A stretch of DNA of 64,000 nucleotides from Cupriavidus oxalaticus (GCF_016894385.1 NZ_CP069812.1:2914001-2978000), one strand, 5' to 3'; counted from the first letter of the stretch, positions 27,630 to 37,357 are shown. Translations and numbers: made by a program. The notes: a model not told the origin generated them from the letters alone.

Positions 27630-28960
27630 CAGGCTGCTGAAATACCTCCAGCGGAAGTCAGCGCGACAGCCGGGTGAAGCGTTGATTTGAGGATCCCATC
27701 CAACCTCACATTTATGCGCGGCGCAGACACCTTCTCCGAAAGCCTGTTCACCATGCGGAGGCTGGATGATTTCGTGCCAAAGTCCCACCCGCTGCGCTCG
27801 ATCCGCACTATGGCCAACCTGGCGCTGGTGAAGATGAACCGGTTGTTCGCGCAGATGTACGAGGCCGACATTAAGGGCGGCCGGCCCAGCATCGCGCCGG
27901 AGAAGTTGCTGCGGGCCATGCTGCTGCAGGTGCTCTACAGCATTCGCTCCGAACGCCAGCTCATGGAGCAGACGCAATACAACCTGCTGTTTCGCTGGTT
28001 CATCGGGCTGTCGATGGACGATACAGTTTGGGTGCCCACGGTCTTTACCAAGAACCGCGAACGGCTGATCAAGCATGATGCGGTGATCGAGTTCTTCAAC
28101 GAAGTGCTGGCCATCGCGCAGAAGAAGGACTGGCTGTCGGGCGAGCACTTCAGCGTCGACGGCACGCTGATTCAAGCGTGGGCGGGCCACAAGAGCTTCG
28201 TGCGCAAGGATGGCGGCGACGAAGACGACAACGACGGCGCCAACTTCAAGGGTCGCAAGCGCGGCAACGACACGCACGAGTCCAAGACCGATCCCGATGC
28301 CAGGCTCTACCGCAAGGGCAAGACCGCCAGTGCACTGCGCTACATGGGTCATACCCTGAGCGACAACCGCCACGGCCTGGTGGTGAGCGCGATGGTCACC
28401 AATGCGGACGGACATGCCGAGCGCGAGGCCGCCAAAGTCATGCTAAATGATGCCAGGCAGGTGGCTGAGGACCTGGATGTGGAAGTCACCGTGGGCGCGG
28501 ATAAGGGCTACGACGCCGAAGAATTCATTCAGGCATGCCTGGAGATGAAGGTGACGCCCCACGTGGCACAGAACACCTCGGGGCGGCGCTCGGCCGTTCC
28601 GGACGAGATCGCCAACAGCACCGGTTATGCGATCTCGCAGCAGAAGCGCAAGTTGATCGAACAAGGCTTTGGCTGGGCCAAGACCGTGGGGCGCATGCGC
28701 CATGTGATGGTGCGCGGCCTGAAGAAGGTTGACCAGATGTTTGTGCTGAGCATGGCCGCCTACAACCTCGTGCGCATGCGCTCGCTGGGACAAATCCGTC
28801 CGCAGTTGCCGTAATCGCGGTAATGAGGCCGGAATCAGGTACCAAATCGCTGATAAAGTCGATGCAGTGACGTTCGGCTTCCGGATTGTGAAAAATCACA
28901 AACCAATCAGCCTTGCAGGGGAAGCTTCGCCGCTTGCGCGGCGAGTACTTCAGCAGCCTG
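27630..28960 (+). mobile_element. Complete IS5-like insertion sequence, 1331 bp, TTAA target duplication
   Basis: Ends are CAGGCTGCTGAAATACCTC on the left and, inverted, CAGGCTGCTGAAGTACTCG on the right. TTAA flanks both sides (27626-27629 and 28961-28964). It carries one transposase gene. Target duplication, in-frame restoration of the host gene and an undamaged transposase suggest recent insertion. An older related remnant lies at 19880. Confidence 0.9.
27714..28814 (+). CDS. IS5-family DDE transposase
   Basis: A 366-residue transposase from ATG 27714 (RGADTFSESLFTMRRLDDF). An N-terminal helical DNA-binding part (LLRAMLLQVLYSIRSERQL, NLLFRWFIGLSMDD) is followed by a DDE core: SVDGTLIQAW (first Asp), TVGADKGYD (second Asp), and KRKLIEQGFGWAKTVG (Glu). 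No frameshift is seen, so the element should be mobile. A TTG nine codons upstream extends the frame without adding family sequence. Confidence 0.92.
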   Translation: MRGADTFSESLFTMRRLDDFVPKSHPLRSIRTMANLALVKMNRLFAQMYEADIKGGRPSIAPEKLLRAMLLQVLYSIRSERQLMEQTQYNLLFRWFIGLSMDDTVWVPTVFTKNRERLIKHDAVIEFFNEVLAIAQKKDWLSGEHFSVDGTLIQAWAGHKSFVRKDGGDEDDNDGANFKGRKRGNDTHESKTDPDARLYRKGKTASALRYMGHTLSDNRHGLVVSAMVTNADGHAEREAAKVMLNDARQVAEDLDVEVTVGADKGYDAEEFIQACLEMKVTPHVAQNTSGRRSAVPDEIANSTGYAISQQKRKLIEQGFGWAKTVGRMRHVMVRGLKKVDQMFVLSMAAYNLVRMRSLGQIRPQLP

Positions 28961-29277
28961 TTAAGATGATGCAACAGGTTCCCGTCGAGTTCTGCCTTTC
29001 GCAGAGCGAGCAGGATTGGGCCGAACTTCTCCCTCATGCGCCATTTGGCAGCTTGCGAGAGTGGAGCACGATGATACAAGTATCGTGCAAGGCGAAGCGT
29101 ACGATTTGACAGTGTCATAGCATAGCGTTTTCTGCTCGAACCGGTTGTTAGCGCGGTGCTTCTCGGTCACCACGCCTCTCGGGCACTAGTTCGACGGCCG
29201 GTCTAATTCACCGGTACTCAAGTTTGCTGGGACTTTGCCTCACGTCCGCGTGACGCTAGAATCGCCAACGTCAGCCA

Positions 29278-30789
29278 TCAGAGATATCCCGGGACCTTGG
29301 TGATGACGGAACGGAAATGCTCCATTGCATGTCGACCGTTCAGCAATTTCACCGCATTTTCCCAAAGTGCACGACCGCATTCGGGACCATCAATCACTGA
29401 GCGAATCCCGCTTACGTAGTCCTCTGCATTATCAGGACAGGACACCGGGACGCCTGTCTTCTCCGTTATGAACTCCCCCACGCCCCCTACACTCGAAGCG
29501 ACGATGGGAAGGCCCGCTGCAGTAGCATCCAAAAGAACAATCGGTAGGCCATCCCATGCCGACGTATAAAGGAAAGCCGAATATTTTCCATCTTCAACCA
29601 GCTGATCAAGAGATTCAAACGGGCCGTTCACCGTGACATTTCCGAGCCTGGCTAAGCGCTTCGCCAGTTCCTGTTCTTCCGGACTACTACCACAGCCATG
29701 CACGTCGAAGCGGACGTCCGGCATTAGCGAAGCAATTCTCTCGAGTAAATCCACACGCTTCTGCCTGCTGAAGCGTGCCGCCCACAGAATCGATCGCCCA
29801 CTGCCAGCGCGATACCGTGGCCGAGCGCTCAGAGCATGCGGAAAGTACAAGGTATGGAGCTTACTGACATCTGCACCGAAACGCCGTGCCAGCTCTCTCG
29901 GATAGGCCTGCGTATCACAGAAGATACCCTCGATGTATGGCAGACAACCCGGTAGATAGACATCGGCATAGCTCCATCTCACGCCGTCGCTGTCATAATC
30001 GTCACAAAATACACTGGCAAATATCGACTTTCCAATCGCGCGCAAGGATTTGCCGTGGCTGCGTACTAGCTCCCAGCCCAACGGGGCATTGATTAGATGG
30101 ATCGTCCGCGCCGAGGACTGTAGCAGAATTCTGGCCAACACCATCAGCCGCTCCACGGCGGATAGATTGCGTGACATTTGACCGAACGGAAGGAAACCGA
30201 CGCCCTCCGGTAATCGATTCGACCAAGGTGACTCTGCATCCAGGGTGGTGATCACCAGCACTGATTTTCCCGCCGCGACAGCCGCTTCCGCGTGATAAAT
30301 AATCCCTTGATCAGCGCCACCATGCTTCAGCCACGGCGCGAGGATGATCAAATCCGGGCGAAGTTGACGCACTGCGGGGTAGCACTCAGCATACAGTTCA
30401 CCTGCTGCGGGCTGTAGCGGCAGGTGATATCGCTGAAATTGCGTGAGTAATTCGTGCCTCGGATGCAGCGAGGGTTCAATATGAGCAAGCTCGCGCATTT
30501 CCTCGATAGCCCAGTCCGGCAAAATTCCGGATCTCCCCTCCTGAACGGCTTCAGATGTCTCGCGGTTCGCCTCTATTCCCGGATTCGACGCGTGGACAAC
30601 TACACGCTGCGCTGCCGAATGCACCTCGGTTTGCCGAAATCGTATGCTGTGCCCCTGCACCAATGTCAACTTGGTGTAGTGCAGCAACGTCTCAATCCGA
30701 TTGCTTGTGGACGGTGGCAGTAACCGGATGACCGGCTTGACGATGGATCGCCAGGTTACACGGACAGCCTTCTTCATCAAGGGCTTCAT
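29278..30789 (-). CDS. Glycosyltransferase family 4
   Basis: A 503-residue GT-B protein. The N-terminal ~140 residues are basic and helical without a clear domain, then LIILAPWLKHGGADQGI marks the acceptor half. The donor half shows SILWAARFSRQKRVDLLE, FDVHGCGSSPEEQEL, and the E-x7-E block WDGLPIVLLDATAAGLP. It is a relative of the split gene just downstream in the operon and overlaps the GT2 gene upstream by four bases. The donor sugar is unknown; with rfbBDAC in the operon, rhamnose is one possibility. Confidence 0.83.
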   Translation of the reverse strand: MKPLMKKAVRVTWRSIVKPVIRLLPPSTSNRIETLLHYTKLTLVQGHSIRFRQTEVHSAAQRVVVHASNPGIEANRETSEAVQEGRSGILPDWAIEEMRELAHIEPSLHPRHELLTQFQRYHLPLQPAAGELYAECYPAVRQLRPDLIILAPWLKHGGADQGIIYHAEAAVAAGKSVLVITTLDAESPWSNRLPEGVGFLPFGQMSRNLSAVERLMVLARILLQSSARTIHLINAPLGWELVRSHGKSLRAIGKSIFASVFCDDYDSDGVRWSYADVYLPGCLPYIEGIFCDTQAYPRELARRFGADVSKLHTLYFPHALSARPRYRAGSGRSILWAARFSRQKRVDLLERIASLMPDVRFDVHGCGSSPEEQELAKRLARLGNVTVNGPFESLDQLVEDGKYSAFLYTSAWDGLPIVLLDATAAGLPIVASSVGGVGEFITEKTGVPVSCPDNAEDYVSGIRSVIDGPECGRALWENAVKLLNGRHAMEHFRSVITKVPGYL

Positions 30790-31583
30790 CGCATAACTCC
30801 GCTTCCGCCATAAGCTGCCTCTTTCCAGCGCTCAGGCTCATCAAAAAAACGGCTAGGTCTGACGATGGCGCCACCTTGCGCCATCTCGGTTACCATCGAC
30901 GAGGCCTTGCGTCGATAGAACAGCGCCGTCTTGGGTGCAGTCACGTGACGGATGCCATCGGCCACTGTCTCAAGATTCCAATGCCAGTCTTCAAAGCCAA
31001 AGCCGGTCTCGCGAAGCCGCGTCGGTTGATAAGGATGCTGTTTGTAAATGTCCCGCAATCCAAATGAGCATGAAATCCATGGATGCACCATCATGCAACT
31101 TGCCATCGGATAGTTCCCTCGATCCATATCGAACGTCTCCGCAACGCAATGTACGGCACCAAACGAGACCGTCAGCTCGGGATGAACAATCACACGCCCG
31201 GCCGCTGCCTCCGCCGTGCGCAACGCCTCCGTAAGCCAATTTTTTGAGTAGTAATCGTCCCCATCGAGGATGGCAATGTAGAGAGCATGTGCCGACGCTA
31301 TGCCATCATTACGCGACGCAGCTAGATCACCGTTTTGCACCCGAAGAATTTGGTCGTCATGCCTGATTGCGGGATGACTGGTAACGATGCGAGTAGTCTC
31401 TTCATCCGCCGAATCAAGCACCGCTACCAGTTCGACCGCGATGCCAGCAGCCTCCGCCGCTGTGCGCACACGCAAAAAACCCAGCAACGCAAAATTGGCC
31501 AAGACCTGTTCCCGGTGAAAGGTCATGACCACACTAATAGCTGGAATTGCAGCTCGGTCGGAATTGCTATGAAGCGATTGCAT
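30786..31583 (-). CDS. Glycosyltransferase family 2
   Basis: A 265-residue GT-A enzyme with ISVVMTFHREQVLANFAL, LVAVLDSADEETTRIV, LAASRNDGIASAHALYIA and the metal-binding AILDGDDYYSKNWL. A later ETGFGFEDWHWNLE resembles the family's ED catalytic-base region. The start has AGGA about nine bases upstream. It lies between the large methyltransferase gene and a GT4 gene and probably adds one sugar to the exported chain; the linkage is unknown. Confidence 0.83.
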   Translation of the reverse strand: MQSLHSNSDRAAIPAISVVMTFHREQVLANFALLGFLRVRTAAEAAGIAVELVAVLDSADEETTRIVTSHPAIRHDDQILRVQNGDLAASRNDGIASAHALYIAILDGDDYYSKNWLTEALRTAEAAAGRVIVHPELTVSFGAVHCVAETFDMDRGNYPMASCMMVHPWISCSFGLRDIYKQHPYQPTRLRETGFGFEDWHWNLETVADGIRHVTAPKTALFYRRKASSMVTEMAQGGAIVRPSRFFDEPERWKEAAYGGSGVMR

Positions 31584-31592
31584 CTTGAGTTC

Positions 31593-33833
31593 CTAACGCT
31601 GTTTTCTCGAGACGAAGGCAAACCGGCGTTTTTCGCCTTGTGCAGCATTTGAACGCAACGTTTCATTCTCAAGTCTGAGGGCGGCAGCTTTCGCTTCCTG
31701 CTCGTCAATCGCAGCCTTGAGTTCATCAACATAGGCTAACGTGCGCGTCCGGTTGTCCTCAAGCCACTGTTTGCCTTCGAGTACAGCATCAAGATAGGTG
31801 CGTAGGTTTTTCAGGTCCTCCCCGAGACGTTCACGCTCACGTGCCATCGCATCTGAACACATTTCTGCGGCAAGCCCGCCGAAATCTACCGCCGCCTGAT
31901 ACACCGACGGACGTGACTTCGCTAGGCCCACGTTCTTTGCACATGCAAGAAGCCGGCTGATTCGGTCGACAATGAAACCCACCTCCCTAGGCTCAAAGGA
32001 GGGGGGATCATAGTCAGCTTCAATCGAGCTCAGGTGCCCGCCTACTCTCCTCATGACACTGACGGCTGTCGTTTGCCATGTGGTGCGAGCCGTCTCATGT
32101 TCGCCATCCGCTACAAACATGGAACCAAGCAGCCATGCGGCATCCACGGTCTTGGTTAGCAGCGTGATGCTGTAAGCGGCAGCGTCAGCCTGCAGTACAC
32201 TCTGCAGCATTGCGCGTGCATCATCACGCCGTCCAGCGTCCAGATAGACCAGAGCCATTACATAGCGCAGCGAAATGCCCCAGCGATGAGCATTGGGATT
32301 TCCAGGGGGAGTTGCTATATAGTCCTCAATCTGCGTGGAGATTTGTTCGAAGTTACCCTCGAATTGCTGGTCCAGCAGACGATATGCAAGTATTGTCAAT
32401 GCGGCGCCACGATCGGCACTGCCACGAGTGCTTGCCTCCGACACATGGTGAGCCCATTTCACCTGAAGCGTTGATGACTCCGTGCGCAAACCCATCGCCA
32501 CGAGGGATCTGACCAGCCATGGATTCTCATAGTCGCGACCAAAGGCCAGCGCATTGCCAGCCGTCTCACGCTCCGTCACGGAGAAACTCCGTTCGACGTA
32601 CGGCACATGTGTGCCGACAAGAGGACTTTTCATGGCGACGCAGAGCCACCATTCGGCCTCGGCTGGGTCAACATCGACCCCGGGGAGCTCCGTGATGGAA
32701 CGGGGACGGCTAATCCATTCACACTGGGCATCCAGCCTTTTGACTCGATCTGCCGTCTGGCTGAAGATTGTCTCGATGTCAAACTGCATGCGCAGCTGCC
32801 GACGGAACTTATCTAGTGTGTAAACATGAAGATGGAATGGATTCGGATCCTCACCCGTTTCATCACTCCAGTCGTTGGGCACGCTACCAATGAAGCGCCC
32901 GCCTGGCGCGAGCACTCGGTTGAATTCTGCTAGAAGGCCTTCCGGATCCTGCACGTGCTCTAGAGTCTCGAAGCTAATAACGAGATCCACGCTATTGTCA
33001 GCAACGGAACTCAGGCACTGAGGCAGAAACCCCTCCCGAAACTCCAACATCGCCTCCGGAGACACATAGTTGCGTGCTGCGTACTCTGCCGCATATTCAC
33101 TACCATCAATGCCGATAACCTTGCTGGCCTTCGTACCGGTCCAAATCAAGTAGCTGCCATACCCCAGACCGCAGGCAGCGTCGAGCACCACATCTCCCGG
33201 TCGCACAAACTGCGCCGCGAGTTGATAGCGAAACACATGTGCGTCGGAGCGGCTACCGCTCTCCCGCAGCATATCCATGTGCAAATCACGCTCATCCTTC
33301 AGCTTATCAAGCGGATACAAGTCCCACGCCGTTTCGGGAATCTTTTCGAGTGGAATCACGATCCAAGGGCCATCGTGCTGCAAGGCTGCGTAGTCTGCTG
33401 CCTGGTAGTAGCACGGATGCTTACGCCACCCTGCTGCAAAGCATGCGGCTTCCCACCATGCGCGGTTGCCGACGCTTCGGAACGCTATGCTAACCTCACC
33501 ATCCTGTAAGGTCGGTACACGCAAAAGCATGTTGCGCCGGCATATCCGGCGCAAATTCTTCAGGGCAGTGTCCAGGTTTGCCGGCTCCAGGTATTCAAGG
33601 CAATCAGTCACCACAACCGTGTCAAAATCCGATGATCCGAACGGGAGAATCGGAAGTGCGCCACGCCCGCTGCCTTCATCCTCCTCATTAGGGACAAAGG
33701 CATTACCATCAAAACCAAAACGTCGCAGTGCACGCAACACGGCGCCGGCAGATCGCCCGACGTCTAGAACCTTGCCTAGTCCGAAGAACGCGCGCACCTG
33801 CTTCGCGACGAAAGAAGTGTCTTTTGCTTTCAC
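31593..33833 (-). CDS. SAM methyltransferase with C-terminal helical tail, candidate chain terminator
   Basis: A 746-residue protein, GTG start. Residues 1-110 resemble a degenerate methyltransferase fold (KVLDVGRSAGAVLRAL and FDTVVVTDCLEYLEP). Residues ~205-330 form a full class I methyltransferase: VVLDAACGLGYGSYLIW (SAM loop), VIGIDGSEYAAEYA, DLVISFETLEHVQDPEG, and LAPGGRFIGSVPND. Residues ~440-650 look helical, and the last ~80 residues are charged and probably coiled coil (ELKAAIDEQEAKAAALRLEN). Placed directly after Wzt, it resembles WbdD-type proteins that methylate the chain end and set length, but no kinase domain is seen. The role is inferred. Confidence 0.75.
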   Translation of the reverse strand: MKAKDTSFVAKQVRAFFGLGKVLDVGRSAGAVLRALRRFGFDGNAFVPNEEDEGSGRGALPILPFGSSDFDTVVVTDCLEYLEPANLDTALKNLRRICRRNMLLRVPTLQDGEVSIAFRSVGNRAWWEAACFAAGWRKHPCYYQAADYAALQHDGPWIVIPLEKIPETAWDLYPLDKLKDERDLHMDMLRESGSRSDAHVFRYQLAAQFVRPGDVVLDAACGLGYGSYLIWTGTKASKVIGIDGSEYAAEYAARNYVSPEAMLEFREGFLPQCLSSVADNSVDLVISFETLEHVQDPEGLLAEFNRVLAPGGRFIGSVPNDWSDETGEDPNPFHLHVYTLDKFRRQLRMQFDIETIFSQTADRVKRLDAQCEWISRPRSITELPGVDVDPAEAEWWLCVAMKSPLVGTHVPYVERSFSVTERETAGNALAFGRDYENPWLVRSLVAMGLRTESSTLQVKWAHHVSEASTRGSADRGAALTILAYRLLDQQFEGNFEQISTQIEDYIATPPGNPNAHRWGISLRYVMALVYLDAGRRDDARAMLQSVLQADAAAYSITLLTKTVDAAWLLGSMFVADGEHETARTTWQTTAVSVMRRVGGHLSSIEADYDPPSFEPREVGFIVDRISRLLACAKNVGLAKSRPSVYQAAVDFGGLAAEMCSDAMARERERLGEDLKNLRTYLDAVLEGKQWLEDNRTRTLAYVDELKAAIDEQEAKAAALRLENETLRSNAAQGEKRRFAFVSRKQR

Positions 33834-33895
33834 TACTAGATCCTATTTTTTCTGCCGCGCCCCGGAATAGCAGCACGCAACTCCATATGTCCAGC

Positions 33896-35314
33896 TCAAA
33901 ACGTGGCGCACATACCCAAGTCCACAATGCCGCCAAAAAAATTCTCGTCCCGCTTGACTAGCACCTGAAAAAAAGCCGCCTCATCTACCCAGTGCAACTG
34001 GCGCTGCGACAGATAGTCCGGTGTATCTTCGTACGTTACCGTGCTCTGCACCTCATACAGATTTGATCCCAAGGCACAGGGGAAATCCAACTCCACGGTA
34101 ACACGCTCATTGGCACCAAACTTCCGAAGCCAGAATACCTCACCCTCCTGATGGCCTTGCATAATACGCATATCCTGATTCAGAGTACCCCAGGAGTAGA
34201 TTTTTATTCCCTCCTTATTCCGAATGCGTAAGCCAACGTTGAGTTTTTCGAGAGGACGGCTTGTTTCAAAATTAATCCGGATACGGATAGTCTCACCAGG
34301 ATGAAATACGGAACTGGGTTGATTGTTTCCATCCAGGACTTCAGTACTGACGATCGAAGCACCACCATCGCCAAATTCGAGGCGCCCCACCCGTCCGTCA
34401 TTGCCCTCAAGAATGGCAGCTTCCTCGGCAGTTTTGCCATTCGTATGCAACGTAACTGTCTCAGTGGACGACTCAGCCATCGGTATCGGCCGCGGAAGAG
34501 TCGACGGCTTCTTCATCTCATTGGCTATCCTGCTGTAGTACTCGGACTCACGTGCATGTAAAAGCTTGCGATACTCAAGGACAACTTCTGAAGAAGTACC
34601 AATGGCCGCCATTCGTCCGGCGTTCAGCAGAACCGAGCGATTGGTCAGCGTCCGCACTGTCTCCTGATCATGAGAGACAAACAGGAGTGTCACGCCGTCA
34701 TTCAGCAGTCGTTCAATCTGCTGATAGCAGCGCTTCTGAAAGAGCGCGTCGCCAACTGCCAAAGCCTCATCAACAATGAGAATATCCGGAGAAAGTTGAA
34801 CCTGAACCGCAAATGCCAAACGGACCAACATGCCGCTGGAGTACGTCCGCACCGGTTGATCGATGTGCTCGCCAATATCCGCGAACGACGCAATTGCATC
34901 GAAGCGGCGGAGAATTTCATCTGTTGAAAATCCCAGAACAGCACCATTGAGCATTACATTCTCTCGACCGGTGAAGTCCGGATTGAAGCCGGAGCCCAAC
35001 TCCAACAGCGCAGCGATTCGTCCCTTGGTATGTACCTCGCCCACTGTCGGTGTCAAGGTACCAGTGATGATCTGCAGCAACGTGCTCTTGCCACTCCCGT
35101 TGCTGCCGATAATACCAACGGCCTCCCCCTTTTTTACTTCAAACGAAATGTCCCGTAGCGCCCAGAACTCTCGAAAATACGGGCCCGCCGCCCCTCCCAT
35201 CAGGGATGCAATGCGAGGCACAACAAACTGCTTCAGGCGGTCACGTGGCGTATCGTACAGTTCGTAACGCTTGCTAACTTCTGCCACGGAGATTGCGAGT
35301 TCATTAGAGGACAT
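33896..35314 (-). CDS. wzt: ABC exporter ATPase Wzt with C-terminal carbohydrate-binding domain
   Basis: A 472-residue ATPase for O-chain export. The nucleotide-binding domain (residues ~1-250) has Walker A GSNGSGKST, the signature TYSSGMLVRL, and Walker B ILIVDEALAVGD. Residues ~300-472 form a beta-rich extension (GETIRIRINFETSRP, LNVGLRIRNKEGI, RVTVELDFPCALG) as in Wzt proteins that recognise a capped chain end. ATG 35314 overlaps the end of wzm by 11 bases. The extension implies export of a finished, end-modified polymer. Confidence 0.93.
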   Translation of the reverse strand: MSSNELAISVAEVSKRYELYDTPRDRLKQFVVPRIASLMGGAAGPYFREFWALRDISFEVKKGEAVGIIGSNGSGKSTLLQIITGTLTPTVGEVHTKGRIAALLELGSGFNPDFTGRENVMLNGAVLGFSTDEILRRFDAIASFADIGEHIDQPVRTYSSGMLVRLAFAVQVQLSPDILIVDEALAVGDALFQKRCYQQIERLLNDGVTLLFVSHDQETVRTLTNRSVLLNAGRMAAIGTSSEVVLEYRKLLHARESEYYSRIANEMKKPSTLPRPIPMAESSTETVTLHTNGKTAEEAAILEGNDGRVGRLEFGDGGASIVSTEVLDGNNQPSSVFHPGETIRIRINFETSRPLEKLNVGLRIRNKEGIKIYSWGTLNQDMRIMQGHQEGEVFWLRKFGANERVTVELDFPCALGSNLYEVQSTVTYEDTPDYLSQRQLHWVDEAAFFQVLVKRDENFFGGIVDLGMCATF

Positions 35315-36134
35315 CAGCAAACCCCCGACGAGTCTTCTGGAACCACCAATAGCCAGCCCATGCGACTACCAGACCGCCAAGAATATGGAGACTCAGGGCC
35401 GGTAGATTCGGCCATTTTCCAAAAATAACCGTCGCTCGTGCCTGCTCAATGATAAAAGTCAGAGGATTCAACATAAGTATCTTTCTGTATCCCTCAGGCA
35501 GCGCATTGACCGAGTAAAATACCGGGGAGAGAAACATGATAACTGTCGTGGCAATACCTACGGTCTGCGCCACATCGCGAACGTAGACGCCCAATGATGA
35601 GAGAATCCAGCCCAGTCCCAAGGAGAGCAGCAGCAGCGGCACCATCACGAGCGGTAACGCCAGTGCGGTGGCAGGAATGCTGCCGGTCATAAGTACTAAC
35701 GCAATCAACAACACAGCCACGCCGATCAACGTATGAAACAGTGCGGCGCCAATCGCAACGACCGGCAGAACCTCAAGCGGAAAAATCACCTTCTTTACGT
35801 AGTTCGCGTTGGCTGTGACCAGGGTAGGAGCACGGTTCAAGGTTTCGGCAAACAAGCCAAAGATATTCATTCCCACAAATAGAATGATGGCAAATTGTGT
35901 CTTCGTCTCTTCCCCGCCTGTACCCCAGCGCGCCTTGAATACAACGCTGAAGACAAACGTATATACGGCCAGCATCAGGATGGGGTTGAAGAATGACCAG
36001 GTCAGACCCATGATCGACCCTCGATACCGGCCAAGTATCTCTCGGCGAACCATCTGATTTATCAAGCCACGATTGCGTGCCATGGACGCCACTGCGGAGG
36101 CAGGAGATACTGGAAAAGGCTTATGTGGATTCAT
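35304..36134 (-). CDS. wzm: ABC exporter permease Wzm
   Basis: A 276-residue ABC-2 type permease with six hydrophobic spans and the family's amphipathic start (NQMVRREILGRYRGSIMGLTW). It forms the inner-membrane channel for undecaprenyl-linked polysaccharide with Wzt, encoded immediately after it. Other blocks are PVFYSVNALPEGYR and LMLNPLTFIIEQARATV. It belongs to the long minus-strand operon after the sugar epimerase gene. Confidence 0.93.
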   Translation of the reverse strand: MNPHKPFPVSPASAVASMARNRGLINQMVRREILGRYRGSIMGLTWSFFNPILMLAVYTFVFSVVFKARWGTGGEETKTQFAIILFVGMNIFGLFAETLNRAPTLVTANANYVKKVIFPLEVLPVVAIGAALFHTLIGVAVLLIALVLMTGSIPATALALPLVMVPLLLLSLGLGWILSSLGVYVRDVAQTVGIATTVIMFLSPVFYSVNALPEGYRKILMLNPLTFIIEQARATVIFGKWPNLPALSLHILGGLVVAWAGYWWFQKTRRGFADVL

Positions 36135-36250
36135 GCGCAGGGGTTGGCTTAATGACGGTTATGCTGGATTTAGCTCGCATTCGGCGCGCTCTAGCACGCC
36201 GAGATGCTTGGATTTGCCTCCACACGGATACTGTGGCCGGCTCTCATCTA

Positions 36251-37201
36251 TCATTCCACGCCCGCATAATTCTTCTGTATCCAGCTCCACGTATCTGCGA
36301 TCCCATCTTCGAGTCGCATCTGTGCGACGAATCCACACTCTCTGGACAATTTTGTCGTATCCAAAACGTTATAGCCGACGTCAACGCCACGAGATTCCAC
36401 GTAGCGCAGTTCTATATCGAGACCCTGCGCCGACATCACGGGACGAATAAAGTCATTGACCAAGGCATTAATTGAGACCCCCCTGCCCGTACCTATGTTG
36501 TAGGCCTCGCCGTTGCTGCCACATTGAATGGCAGCAACAATGCCCTGGGCTATATCGTCTACGTGAACGTAGTCTCGAACTGCGGTACCGTCACCATAAA
36601 TCGTGACAGGTTTGCCTTGAAGCGCCGATGCCATGACTGTAGGAATCAGTCCTTGGCCCTTGAATGGAAGCTGTCCGGGCCCATAGGCATTCCCAGGTCG
36701 CACGACCATCGCCTGCAGGCCTCGTTGGGCTACATACAGCCCGAGTACCTTCTCGATCATGCTCTTCGAAGTTCCGTATACCGATATAGGCCGGAGAGCC
36801 GCCTGCTCTGCAATTGGCGATTTCTCGTCGGGATCGCCATAGACCGTTCCGCCCGATGATACGAACAGCAAACGCGCCCGAGGGTGATCAAGACATCGAT
36901 CGAACAGGCGGATCGCGGGCTCTACATTTCGCTCAATCTCAGGCAACATGCTGGAATTCAAGCCCAGTAACATTGCACGATGCACAAGATGGACGACGAT
37001 GTCGACGCCATCAAGCATCCGATCAAGATCGGCATTGTCGTTGAAATCGCCAACGACATACTCGATACCATCGGCTAACACCTGCTCGCCGGATGGTACC
37101 TGTATGTCAGCCACGCGAACAGAAAATCCCGCCGACTTACACCGCAGTGCCAGTCGAGCACCGATAAACCCACCACCACCGATCAACAATACCTTGGTCA
37201 T
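36251..37201 (-). CDS. NAD-dependent sugar epimerase/dehydratase
   Basis: A 316-residue extended short-chain dehydrogenase. It has the NAD motif LLIGGGGFIGARLA, the catalytic Ser region FVSSGGTVYGD, the YxxxK pair in VYGTSKSMIEK, PGNAYGPGQ and RDYVHVDDIAQGI. It resembles UDP-glucose 4-epimerases and related enzymes; the substrate cannot be fixed. ATG 37201 has AGGA nine bases upstream; GTG codons just before it are in frame. Its place between rfbC and wzm suggests it makes a precursor for the exported chain. Confidence 0.85.
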   Translation of the reverse strand: MTKVLLIGGGGFIGARLALRCKSAGFSVRVADIQVPSGEQVLADGIEYVVGDFNDNADLDRMLDGVDIVVHLVHRAMLLGLNSSMLPEIERNVEPAIRLFDRCLDHPRARLLFVSSGGTVYGDPDEKSPIAEQAALRPISVYGTSKSMIEKVLGLYVAQRGLQAMVVRPGNAYGPGQLPFKGQGLIPTVMASALQGKPVTIYGDGTAVRDYVHVDDIAQGIVAAIQCGSNGEAYNIGTGRGVSINALVNDFIRPVMSAQGLDIELRYVESRGVDVGYNVLDTTKLSRECGFVAQMRLEDGIADTWSWIQKNYAGVE

Positions 37202-37357
37202 CACCACTGTCCTTGCCGCACAAAAGGCCTATAGGGTCTTCGTGAAACTTATATATGCGGCCACCTGAGCCGGACCACAGGAAGGTAAGCCGGCAAGAAT
37301 ACGCGAAGCAACTGATACGGAGACACCTTGCGATGATCACCGTGACCGCCACGACTT

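Larger units (their letters stand above)
26389..29118 (-). pseudogene. GT4 glycosyltransferase gene split by an insertion sequence
   Basis: The 5' part (29118-28961) encodes MTLSNRTLRLARYLYHR to LLHHL, and the 3' part (27625-26389) encodes the rest. Removing the element and one TTAA copy restores one frame of 464 residues: HHL, then KHSFNPYLSKDAV, then THIIALPFLGKGGAERTAL. The 3' part has NVLWAGRLDEEKRVDLL, FHVYGES and the E-x7-E block WEGMPNMLLEVGALGIP. A 374-residue frame begins within the 3' part at TTG 27513, but it lacks the N-terminal ~90 residues. Likely inactive, unless a truncated product works. It is similar in design to the intact gene at 29278. Confidence 0.88.
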
